Part shown: positions 55,072-64,000 of the stretch, one piece after another
Layout: each line of letters starts with the position of its first letter
Numbering within the stretch: position 1 is the stretch's first letter
NCBI GenBank assembly: GCA_947034895.1
Contig: OX344763.1
Span: forward strand, 82,665,093-82,729,092
Source: Rhytidiadelphus loreus
Taxonomy: Eukaryota; Streptophyta; Bryopsida; Hypnales; Hylocomiaceae
DNA length: 64,000 nucleotides
Direction of reading: 5' to 3'
Notes under the pieces: model-generated
The model's input: the letters and a program-made list of their open reading frames with translations, nothing else
What the model was told of the DNA's origin: nothing
Database searches by the model: none
Made by a program: the position numbers and the translations under genes

Positions 55072-56967
55072 ATGGCAGGGGTTAGTACTTGGTATACAGT
55101 ACCGGCCCGGAAGATTAGTCCGGTATATCCGGAAGATCCGCTGCACCTGCGGCATTTAGAGGACGATTTGGTTGTGCTAGGTTGTGCAGGTCTGCTGAAG
55201 AAACCCTGGAACATCCATAGTGACCAGGTGCTCCGGGAGTTGGCGGCAGGTGCTCCGAACCAGTACGACCAGACCGTACGTGGGCATCCGGACCAGTGGA
55301 CGGAGGAGCTGTGGGCGGAAGTGTACGGGTTCTCCCAAACCGGAAGCGGATTCGCTGCCCGGACGGACCAATACCACCAGCACAAGTTCGTGAATCCACC
55401 ACACGCGAAGGAGGGCTACGCGATCAAGGACTGCCGGGACGAGAGGCACAGGCGACTGCTGCGGTTCCTGCTTCCGATTCTGTACCCGGACAAGAGTTCC
55501 CGGGTTACGGTAACCATGGCCAACACGATCTTCGGGGCGTTTCAGGACCGGGTTGTGAACTGGGGCCGGATCGTGGCGAGCGTGGTGGGGCGCTTCACCG
55601 GAAACTTGGCGAAGAACAAGTCGAACCCGCTCAGCACGTACCTACTCCACCTGTACCAGCACCGGGAACTCTTGACGGAAGACGAGGCGACGGATTACGA
55701 GACCGGGCTCATCATGCTCCAATGCCACTGCTCTGACGACGAGGAGCAAGAAACGCAGGAGTCTGAGGATGAGGAGGAAGAAGTCAAGCCGGAAGTCAAG
55801 CCGGAGATCAAGGAAGAGAAGCCGGAACTGGAACCGAAGCAGAGGGAGAAGGAGGAACGGGAGCAGGCGTCGGGAAGCAAAAGACGGAAGTCGACACTTC
55901 CGACTTCCAGAGGTAAACTCCCGGGTCCCTTTCTCATCCAGAATAAACAAGAGTGGGAAGGACCCCGCTTCTTCGAGTGCGGAGAAGACTGGATCCGGAC
56001 CGCGAAGGATTACCACGATAGGCTCACGGAGATCGTACTCCGGTCCGCGGAAGTGGTGAAGTGCGAACCGGAGAACCTGGTGGACGCGTTGAAGGCGTTA
56101 CCGGCCGAGTCGGAATGGAACGAGATGAGGACGGAAATCCGGAACCTGAAGACGGAACGGGACGCGCTCAAGGGGAAACTGATCTGGACGGAAGAAGAGC
56201 TGCACCAGTCTCAAGGGGCGACGCAGAAGGCGTACCAAGCGTTCCAGACCTTCCAGAAATGGATGGTCAGTCCGGCGGATCTCTACCACAAGGCGGCGCT
56301 GTATGACGAAATGCAGAAGACGTCCGCGGCCCTCACCAACACGAAGATAGTCCGGGTGATGGTGGAGATGTCCGGAAGGATGGAGGCATCGTTGAAGGAG
56401 TTCCGGTCCATGATGACGAACATGGATCCGAACAAGCCTCTCGACTTCGGGGGATTTCCGGAAGTTCCGGATGTCATCGCAACTCCGGCAACGCAACCTC
56501 CCATCTCGCCCATCAAACGGACAGGTCAGTTTGGGTCACTGATAAACATCGTCACTCAAGGGGGGCACTCTTCCGGATTTCTGGGACAGGATATGCCGGT
56601 CCGGAGCAGTTTGGATGCCCGGATCGACCTTGTCCAGAATCCGGCACGGACGCATCCGGAGCAGTTCGAGGATATCGAACCTACTCCACCGATGCCCTTA
56701 CCTACACCGGATCCCATCGAGATATCGGAGGAGGCGGAAGCGGAGGAACCGGAAGCAGAAAAAGCAGAAGTGGCGGAAGATCCGAAGTCGTTGGAGAAGG
56801 CGGACCGGTCTCTCGTCCATACGGACGAGACGGATTCTGACAGTCCTCCGGTCCGGAAGACGTCGATCATCACCCGAGCGTCCCTCCGTACACCCCAAGG
56901 CAAGACCAGCACCCGGAGGCAGTTAGGGTTTGACAGTAGTTCGAAGAAACAGCGGAAGGGAAAGTAG
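55072..56967 (+). CDS. Plant-transposon-type protein, element B (intact)
   Basis: 631 codons from ATG 55072 (MAGVSTWYT); the in-frame GTG three codons earlier is ignored. N-terminal domain about 15-215: HLRHLEDDLVVLGCAGLLKK, GAPNQYDQTVRGHPDQWTEE, RRLLRFLLPILYPDKSSRVT, VNWGRIVASVVGRFTGNLAK and LSTYLLHLYQHRELL, conserved in A and C and reminiscent of PF20167-type plant transposon proteins. Then a Glu/Lys-rich linker, a coiled coil around MRTEIRNLKTERDALKGKLI, the shared KIVRVMVEMSGRMEASLKEF, and a Pro/Glu-rich tail ending KKQRKGK. No enzymatic domain. The best-preserved member; base composition is GC-rich with very frequent CCGGA. Confidence 0.65.
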   Translation: MAGVSTWYTVPARKISPVYPEDPLHLRHLEDDLVVLGCAGLLKKPWNIHSDQVLRELAAGAPNQYDQTVRGHPDQWTEELWAEVYGFSQTGSGFAARTDQYHQHKFVNPPHAKEGYAIKDCRDERHRRLLRFLLPILYPDKSSRVTVTMANTIFGAFQDRVVNWGRIVASVVGRFTGNLAKNKSNPLSTYLLHLYQHRELLTEDEATDYETGLIMLQCHCSDDEEQETQESEDEEEEVKPEVKPEIKEEKPELEPKQREKEEREQASGSKRRKSTLPTSRGKLPGPFLIQNKQEWEGPRFFECGEDWIRTAKDYHDRLTEIVLRSAEVVKCEPENLVDALKALPAESEWNEMRTEIRNLKTERDALKGKLIWTEEELHQSQGATQKAYQAFQTFQKWMVSPADLYHKAALYDEMQKTSAALTNTKIVRVMVEMSGRMEASLKEFRSMMTNMDPNKPLDFGGFPEVPDVIATPATQPPISPIKRTGQFGSLINIVTQGGHSSGFLGQDMPVRSSLDARIDLVQNPARTHPEQFEDIEPTPPMPLPTPDPIEISEEAEAEEPEAEKAEVAEDPKSLEKADRSLVHTDETDSDSPPVRKTSIITRASLRTPQGKTSTRRQLGFDSSSKKQRKGK

Positions 56968-58068
56968 ATAGCTAGACTCATAGTGTTTTTAGTTATCTTT
57001 TTGTTAGACAGAGTTCCGGGTCTTAGTGAGAACCCGGATTCCGGATTTTCAGGGGTAAGTTTCAGTTAACTTATCCACCCGGACTTTTAGGGCAGTTTAG
57101 GATGGTGTTTAGTGGCACTTTCCGCGGGTTTTACGGCATGTTGTTTTGCTTATAAAAGGAAGGGACCGCTTGTGGTCTTGAATTCCTTTTCTTGCTATTC
57201 CTTATTTTGAGCAGTAAATATATGTGTGCATTTTTTTATTGTCTTTTTACTCATTGCCTTAGTTTTCTTTGTGGGTCCTTGGTTTCCTGTTCTTTGGAAG
57301 TTTGAAGGTTGCTTGGGCGCTTGCTTGAAGGTTTTGGCTACAGAGTAGAGAGGTGGTAAGGAGGAGTCCGGATTCAGGGTTTCCCGGGTCTGTGAACTGT
57401 GTGTTGTCCAGGGAAGCAGTTCTAGCGTGTGTAGGAAGTTGTGCGGAGTCCGGCGTTGGTGGTGTAGGTGCGAGTCCGGAAGGCCAGGGAGGGTTCCGTG
57501 CGGAGATAAGCAATCGTCTGTGGAAAACCCCCGCTCACCCAGAAAGTTCCGTCCGTCTGCAAAACACAAGTTGAAGTGCTAGTACCGGACCCCGTCTCAG
57601 TTTCCGGGTAAGTCTTGTATTTGTCGTTGTAGCAAGGGGAGTCGGGTTGTATTCTGAGTGACCTGCTTCTGGAGAAATCCGAAGTTGTGAGGGTCAGCCA
57701 GTCTGTTCCTTGTTTGTGACGGAAAGATCTTTGGGTACGTGTCATTAGGAAGTTAGAGTTAGTGAAATACAAGGAGTGGTGTTGTCCTTACCCCTCCGGA
57801 AAAGTCAGTGAGGACCCTCTGAAGGTAAAACAGAGGTATCGAAAACCGTGTGTTAAAGCTACGGATCTGGTGTTTGTGATAATCCGGATCCGGTAGAGAG
57901 TCCGGATAGAGATAGAATCCGGTTGGAGAGTGAAAATTGAAGTAGTTACAATAAACCGGATTAGACGGAATTTAGAACACCCTCTGGGGTTCCCTGGGAC
58001 GATATTCCGTGTCATCTTGCCACGTTTTTGTGGTTAAGAGCGCTTGCTACAGTATTACGCGTACGACA
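56968..58068 (+). promoter_or_regulatory. Element B 3' non-coding part with second TATA box
   Basis: TATAAAA at 57151-57157 is followed by a leader-like segment. The end contains a short hairpin CCAC...GTGG just after CGTGTCATCTTG and terminates GTACGACA. Elements A and C have equivalent regions. This layout would suit U3-R-U5 of an LTR. Confidence 0.45.
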
Positions 58069-59896
58069 TGTTCCGCTCCTATTCTGTCGGAAGAATCGTC
58101 CGTCCGCCCTTTCAACGGCTAAACGCCATCTACCACCAAGTATGTCAAAAGACGTCCTAGGGTTAGTGCCCGCGGACTCTAGATGTCCGAATGCCCTGTC
58201 TACCCTGCTCTGCATTTGATTCTCATTCTCATTGTTCATGGGTGTTGTGCATTGTCTCAGCAAGAGATTTTTGTCATGGCGGAGGTGGCCATTTGTAAAT
58301 ATAAAGAGGACATTCTGGCTGAGGAGGTGACACCAGACAGAGATGCCACGGCTATGAGGGTCTCCATCAAAGATTCAAATGAGAAGTACCAAAAGAAATT
58401 ATCAAAGATAGTGGCAGTTGCCAATCCCGCGTTAGGACTTGATTGGCTATTGGAGGTATGTTGTGTTCTATACTACGTTGTTTATCCTCTGATACTCTGA
58501 GATATAAATGGTGATTAATTACTTCTTCCCCAATTGTTGCAGATCGAACAACACTGGAATCTGATTTCAGTTCTAGAGTTAACTCTAGAGAAGCTGCAAA
58601 TGATGGCTACTGCGAATGCTACTACAGAGTCCAAAGTCAAATGGTTGATGTGGATGAATGCATCCGGACCCACGAGAGAGGCGCGTCGATTTCCACCTCA
58701 TCTCGTTAATGAGGAAAAATTGGCATTGTTTCTGGCTAGGGCGTGTTGGTACTCGGGGGTATGGATTCTATGAATTGTTATCAATTCTCCATCACTATTT
58801 GTTTTAGTCATTTCTCTCAAAGTCATATTCTGATTTCAAATCTAACTTCCGTAATACTATGTGTCATAGTTGGAAGAGGCGGCTTCCGAGTTGTTAGACT
58901 TTGTAATGCGGGCAGATAATGTTCTTGTGAACATGTCCGTTCCAACTGCGGAAACATTGAAGGAATATATTGAGGGATGGAGAATGAAGGTTTGGGATAT
59001 TGCCTACACGAGTATGTTCAGGGGGGTAGACACTTACAAGAAGTCAAACAACTTCAAAGACTACAAAGGGGCAATGCTTGCAGTTCACCGCGTCATCTAT
59101 AGGTATTTCACACTCCTTTCTTCATGTACTTCTTTTACCGTTTGTGCATGCTTAGGGTCCTTGGGATGGTAGTCTCGGTGCCGAGACTACAGAAATCAGG
59201 GCTTCAGTCTTGCAATATGGGCTGTCTGCTAAAATTGCCTTTCATTCATTTTACACTCATTTATTTCCTCGTTGTTGGATCATTCAATTAAACTTCAGAG
59301 TACGTACTCTTGTAATTCACTAAATCCAGTGCGAGGTCTTCAAATTGGTGTAATTAATCCAAGCAAGCATTCGTAACTGACATGTTCCATCATTGTCATA
59401 TTCCTTTTCACTTGCATAGGTATTTCAAGTTCGAATTGTATGCCAAGAAGGCCATAGCCAAGTCTGACTTGCCACCATTCCTGATGGCTTGGCTGGATAG
59501 ATCAATGGGATGACTGCATGTTCTCAGCATGGCAGCTCCAAAACTGGACAATTCCACATCTTCAAGCCTGCCCTTGGTACATCGAGTGCAACTTGGGATC
59601 CATTCCACCAGAGGAAGCACCTTTGTTCAAGACATTGAAGGAAACACTTGTCGCAACCGGAATTTTGATTTTTTTTATAGAAGTCAAGATTTTAGGTCCT
59701 AATCCGAAAAGAACTGATCCGGATGAGCTTAAAGAATAGGAAATTGTTTGAACTTAGAATAGTTGGAAGACTAAACCAATTGTCAACCAAAATCAGAATG
59801 GAAGCCGGAAAATCTTCTAGTTCCGGACTAGGACCGAAGGACCGGAAGATCAGAAGGCCGGAAAGCCGAAAGGGAAGTCCGGATTACTTTTCAGGG

Positions 59897-59904
59897 TATA
59901 TAAA
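59897..59904 (+). promoter_or_regulatory. TATA box upstream of the element C ORF
   Basis: TATATAAA in GGGTATATAAACCC. A CT-rich leader follows (CTCTCTTTCTCTCC near 59970), typical of plant promoters. Confidence 0.55.
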
Positions 59905-60195
59905 CCCTGACTTAGGGTTTTGGGGGCTCATTTTCACTTAGGCGCTCCAACTCTCAGTTTTCCAACTCTCTCTTTCTCTCCAACTCTCAGTTTTCTTTGT
60001 CTTTCTCTTTGAGTGTTTGAGGGAGCCTTTTGCACTTAGGCGTTGTGAGATTGGAGGAAGCACTGAGCTACAGGAGGGCGCGCGGATTGACTTGTAGGCG
60101 TGAGAAGAGGAGAGACACTAAATTGGGTTTTTGGGTGAGATACGAGACGTGCGGCTAGAAGAGTGAAAGTGAGGTAGAATTAGAAGGGAGGACGG

Positions 60196-61821
60196 ATGCC
60201 TAAACGTAGCGGCACTGCCACCAAATCCAATGCGCCTCAAGCGGAAGTGAAACTGAGGGTGGTGGTGCCTGTAGAACCAAAATCAGATCGGGAGAAGGCA
60301 AATCTGATGGACGATTTGACGGCCATGGGTTGTGAGGGACTTCATGGGAAGCCTTGGGGTTTCAAGAACAAAGAGGTGATCCGGGAGTTGCAGGTTGGCG
60401 CTCCAAATCAATTTGCGAGAACCATCCGTGCAGCGCTGGAGAAGTGGACGGAGGAAATCTGGCGGGAAGTATATAATTTCCGGGCAAGAGGGGCGTCCAA
60501 GGCAAAATCCCGAAATAACTACGTGAAGGGGCTATTTTCTCAAGGAGCGGATACCAAGGACGGGTTTGCTGTGGCGGATTGCATCAACTCGCGGCATCGG
60601 TGCCTCCTAGAATTTTTGCTCCCCATACTTTATCCGGAGAAGCCCACGATATTGACCCACTCGGTGGGCAATACCATCTTTGGGGCGCTGAGTGGAGAAA
60701 TGAGAGTAGATTGGGCCAAGTACATGTGGCTATTGGTGGCTAGACTCTACGCCAACACCAAGAAGAGTAGAGGAACTCCACTCTGCCCCTACCTCTTCCA
60801 TCTCTACCGGAAGCAAGGACTCCTCATGACGGGTGAAGAGAGTGAATGGAGGGCCCAGATGGCTCTCTCAAAATTCGAAGCGTTGGACGATGAGAGCTCC
60901 AAAACAGAACCGGATAGTACCCCACCAGCAGGGACGCCCAAGGAGAATATGATGAACTGGCAGGAGGAAGGCGAGGAGGACGATGAGGTACCCCTTGTGC
61001 ACCGGAAACGGCTAAAAACAACCGTGGAGAACCGGGGGTCTCCTGCTGAACAAAAGACAGGTGGAAAGCCATCTCAGCCGGAAGTGAAGGGGATGTCCAC
61101 TCGAGCCAAAACCAGCCCGGAAGGAAGGGTTCCTCCGGCTAAAACCGGACCACCCAAGACTACACCCCGAGAAGCAGAAAAGGGAAAAGCCGAAGCTTCC
61201 AGATCCAATGATACCGGAATGAATCCACTTTTGGAGAAGTTGATTCACATTTTGGGGGAGATCCAGGCCCGTTGCGTGATCAGGCAAACCACACTTGCTC
61301 CTGTGGCCGGCTTAGTGGGAGGGAAGATTGATAGTTCACTTCCGAAAACGGTAGCAAACTGTATCAATAACACGGACGAGGACCGGGAGAAGGAGGAAAG
61401 GTTTCTTAAGCAAACCATAACCCTCTAGGAGATGGACGAGTTGATACTCAAGTTGAGAGGCGAGATTCAACTCTTGAAGAGGGACCGGGATGTCAGCTTG
61501 GAGGAAGTGAGAGCTGCCCGGATCCTACAGGAAGACACCCGGACGGCCATCAACTTGATGACCTCCGTGGTGGCGGCGTTCGGAGACGCGATGGCCAAGG
61601 CGAAGCTATTTGACGAAGGTGTGCATAGAGAGAAGAAAATCTCCGGAGGGAGGGTAGCACGGATCCTTGCAGAGTTTGCCGGTCAGATGGAGTCTTCGCT
61701 AGAAGAATTCCGGAAGGTAGCCAAGATGATCGATGATAGCAGTAAAAGGCTTCATCTACATCATCCGGTTTCCTTGTCCGGAATCTCCTTCCCGAGTTTA
61801 TGTGGGGACTCAGATGTGTAG
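60196..61821 (+). pseudogene. Plant-transposon-type protein, element C
   Basis: One frame from ATG 60196 with an in-frame TAG at 61426-61428 (TITL-stop-EMDELILKLRGEIQ), closing at TAG 61819. The N-terminal domain keeps LMDDLTAMGCEGLHGKPWGF, GAPNQF, WTEEIWREVYNF, LLEFLLPILYPEKPTI and CPYLFHLYRKQGLL. A Lys/Pro-rich linker follows, then the coiled coil and GRVARILAEFAGQMESSLEE matching B. The stop is compatible with CAG to TAG change. Confidence 0.6.
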
Positions 61822-63234
61822 GAGGTACCCAAGCCAGGATCTCCAGGTTCAAACCAGAAGACCCTTGCACCAACAACACTAGTACCCGCTTCAGCTACAG
61901 CAAAAGTTGGGGAACCATCTACTCTAGTTCCGGAACGTATTCCAGAAGGGGGAGATAAAGAAAGAAGTCTCAGTAAAATTACTGAGTAACTTACACTAGA
62001 GAGTGGTGGGCCTTAGGAATTTTAGTAGATAGGATGTATATTTTTAGGACAATTTTGTAAGGTACAATTTTGTAGCATAAAATCCGGGAAGATTAGATCC
62101 TATAATCTCAGCCGGAAATAGTGCCGGATTCTTAGGATTTTTCCTTTTTTTTGTATGAACTCAAACTTTGTATATAAACAGATCTCTCAATTGAGACCAG
62201 GAAGGGAATTTCTATCATACTGTCTGTATACTATACATTTTTCTGTTGTTCTTTTGCCTTCCCATGCTTTGGCCGGGTGAGTGAGTGAGGAATTGATTGC
62301 TGGTGAGTGGACTTTGAGAAAGTTTTTCTTCCCCTTGGTGATTTTTTTGTACTTGTCAGTATATGTGAAAAGGTTGTAAGTGCTGGGAGTGAGTCATTGC
62401 ACCTCAGTGGGATTTGGGTCTGGTATTCCGGATGAGATAGCCATTGTTAAGCTAGGCAATTGGGGAGGGATTTCCTTACTGTGCTAGAGCGACCGGATGG
62501 GAGATCTGGTTAGCGTCTGATCCTTGAGAGGTCTCATTAACTTAGAAAGTAAACGGAGAAGATACCGGATTCTATTGGCACGGGCAGATACACTTGTAGT
62601 CACCTTAGCTTCACACGGATTGCAAGAAATGCCAAGGTTGTTATAGTATGATAAGGGTCGTACGGGTTTTTTTTGTGTGACCTCTGGTCGGATGCGTTTT
62701 CCGGTCATTGTGAGAAGCCAAACCAGACTCTAGTTAGATAGGAGATCGGGTAGAATACAGTGAACTCTTCCATCACTTTAAAAGATCCGGAAGGAGGGGT
62801 GAGCTAGCCACTCTCAAGAACAAATTGGCAGATCCCTCTGATGAGTCAATAGAGGTTAAATTAAACTGGTAAATAGTAAAGAAGACGGATACCAGTAAGG
62901 GGAGGGAATCCGGTCTTAAAGAGTAAACCCGGGGTTATCTAGAAAGTCTGGGTGGGTTTGGTGATTTTAATGCGAAAGTATCCGGATTGTAGTTGGAAGC
63001 AGAGAAACAAAGATTCCAGATACTCCACACTGATGTAGGAAGGGTTTCCGGATTAAGAATAGCTATATCCGAAAAGGGAAATCCTTGAAGAAACTGACTA
63101 TCGTCCTCTAAGTCCCTAATAAACTTTAAACACTTCACAGAATCTCGTGGGTTCGATCTTTAGAGTCACTTTGTTATGCTTTAAAGTGGTTTTTGTGAGC
63201 ATAATAGGGAATTTACTTACCCTGTGCTGCGACA
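61822..63234 (+). promoter_or_regulatory. Element C 3' non-coding part with second TATA box
   Basis: TATATAAA at 62171-62178, then a leader-like segment. Near the end CTCGTGGGTTCGATCTTTAG resembles the GGGTTCGA-type sequence near the ends of plant Ty3 LTRs. No other gene. Confidence 0.4.
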
Positions 63235-64000
63235 ACACCAGTTGAAGAGCCTAAATTCAATGAGTTTGCTGGACTTGATCCAGAAGCCCGATCCAAAGCC
63301 ATTGCCAAATGGGATGCATTTGACCAGAAAAAGGTGGAGAGGTTGGAGGAGACAAAGAAGAGGATGGAGGATATAAAACTGAAGAGATTGGCCACAAAGG
63401 CTGAGAAGGAGCAAGAAAAGGCAAAAAAGAAGGGCAAGAAGAGGAAGGCCGAGACTCCCTTGTAGGAGCCAACAACTAGCGCCGTAGACATGAAGGACAC
63501 ATCATCCAGCTTTTTGCTGACTCAGGACCGCCTCGTGCATGGTCTCACACCACTTGTTCATCACTTGGATTCTGACCCTGCTATTGATGAATGCATTTTG
63601 AATATTTTGTTGCGAGGCCTGACCCATGACAAGAAGGCCCTAGAAGTCATCGAAGGCTTCTTATCCATGGTATTTTAGTTGTGTGCCTTAATTTCTATTG
63701 AATTCAATCCTTTACGGAACATAAATATGATACATGTCTATTTCATATTCATTTTGTTCATTACTTGTACAATAATTACATCTGTCTATAAATCCTTTTA
63801 TGCAATTTTCCAATTTCTTATTTTCTTTTGAATGTTTTCATGCAGCATGCTGGCGACAAAAAACGCTACCTTGACAGACTCCTAACTACAAAGTCCGCGG
63901 TGGACTTGATTCTTGTTGATGTTCCAGAAGGACTCCATGTGCCTACCGTATCTGCTCCTCCCGCACCAATTCCAACGTGGAACCACTTCTCAGATGACTG

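Larger units (their letters stand above)
54643..58068 (+). mobile_element. LTR-like element B (possible solo LTR with intact ORF)
   Basis: Starts TGTCGGAATCC, ends GCGTACGACA, flanked by TGTTC (54638-54642 and 58069-58073). Removing it and one TGTTC restores a 23-bp tandem array. The last ~300 bp match element A (GTGAGGACCCTCTGA-GGTAAAACAGAGGTA and GGGACGATA--CGTGTCATCTT). A TATA box at 54958 precedes the ORF and a second at 57151 follows it. No second LTR is seen. Confidence 0.7.
59649..63234 (+). mobile_element. LTR-like element C (possible solo LTR) inserted in an exon
   Basis: Starts TGTCGCAACCGG and ends GTGCTGCGACA; the outer 7 bp form a perfect inverted repeat. Flanks are ACACT (59644-59648) and ACACC (63235-63239), a 5-bp duplication with one change. 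Removal restores a reading frame in the host pseudogene. Carries an ORF like A and B, a TATA box on each side of it, and no internal LTR. More diverged from A and B than they are from each other. Confidence 0.65.
58276..64000 (+). pseudogene. Unrecognised multi-exon gene interrupted by element C
   Basis: Exons: 58276-58455, 58543-58758, 58870-59102, 59420-59648 joined to 63235-63669, and 63846 to the window edge, with canonical GT-AG borders and consistent phases. Opens MAEVAICKYKEDILAEEVTP. Helical throughout: conserved-looking LARACWYSG, FRGVDTYKKSNNFKDYKGAM, PWYIECNLGSIPPEEAPLFK, a Lys/Glu coil KKVERLEETKKRMEDIKLKR, then LVHHLDSDPAIDECILNILL. A one-base insertion near 59508 shifts the frame (WLDRSM then DDCMFSAWQLQ), and a TAG lies at 63463-63465. 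Deleting element C and one duplication rejoins the frame (LKETPVEEPKFNEF). No known domain; possibly also transposon-borne. Confidence 0.6.

Noticed and set aside
20878..63465. TAG/TAA reassigned to glutamine, as in some ulvophyte algae
   Set aside because: Many in-frame TAGs fit Gln, but the intact 945- and 631-codon ORFs contain none, clear genes end at TAG, one stop replaces a motif Trp, and TGA stops occur inside frames too. CAG to TAG decay explains the pattern.
1..64000. Integrated giant virus or bacterial DNA
   Set aside because: The ParB and methyltransferase-like regions are spliced eukaryotic exons within a bounded transposon, and no viral hallmark genes are present.

Overview
This is a repeat-rich nuclear window from a eukaryote, most likely a streptophyte plant outside the seed plants (bryophyte, lycophyte or fern grade, or a charophyte). 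The evidence is canonical GT-AG introns, AT-rich intergenic DNA, plant-type MITEs, an FCP1-like phosphatase domain of the plant LDLNG type, DUF7869-type proteins and proteins resembling plant transposon domains. The species cannot be fixed from sequence alone. I see no convincing ordinary host gene; nearly every coding region looks transposon-borne or pseudogenised.

The main structure is a nest of two large, related DNA transposons. Element 2 spans 631-47629. It has AACAYTATATTCA-type inverted ends and a 4-bp target duplication AAAG at 627-630 and 47630-47633. It sits in an older pseudogene (family F, copy 1) whose reading frame continues across the two flanks. Element 1 spans 1686-23914, has the same kind of ends and target duplication AGCA (1682-1685 and 23915-23918), and lies inside element 2. 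Without the nested copy element 2 is about 24.8 kb; element 1 is about 22.2 kb. They lie in opposite orientation and have the same plan: a DUF7869-type transposase candidate transcribed toward one end, and a multi-exon gene transcribed toward the other. That second gene has a ParB-like region, a region resembling an amino-methyltransferase, and an FCP1/HAD phosphatase-like region. Near-palindromic ~30-bp repeats lie in arrays upstream of these genes and inside introns of the large gene. Repeat cores differ between the elements: mostly CAGGT/ACCTG in element 1 and CAGCGCGA/TCGCGCTG in element 2. The DUF7869 ORF of element 1 is intact (945 codons); the other large genes carry stops or frameshifts.

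Region by region: 1-630 is the distal part of F copy 1. 631-1685 is the far end of element 2, with a foldback hairpin. 1686-23914 is element 1, with AT-rich tandem arrays in its middle (9.3-12.2 kb), a 65-bp minisatellite and a related MITE. 23915-47629 is the rest of element 2, itself carrying an LTR-like element (A, 31630-35432) and a 4.9-kb inverted-repeat structure (36656-41520). 47630-48450 is the proximal part of F copy 1. 50050-54640 holds a degenerate kinase-like gene convergent with a second family F copy, both beside GC-rich repeats. 54643-58068 (B) and 59649-63234 (C) are two more members of the LTR-like family; C interrupts an unrecognised multi-exon pseudogene (58276 to the window end).

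Elements A, B and C start with TGT, end with ACA, have 5-bp target duplications (4 of 5 matching in C), and have 3' ends that resemble plant Ty3 LTR ends, yet I see no repeated LTR inside them. The simplest reading is three solo LTRs of 3.4-3.8 kb, each carrying a protein-coding ORF.
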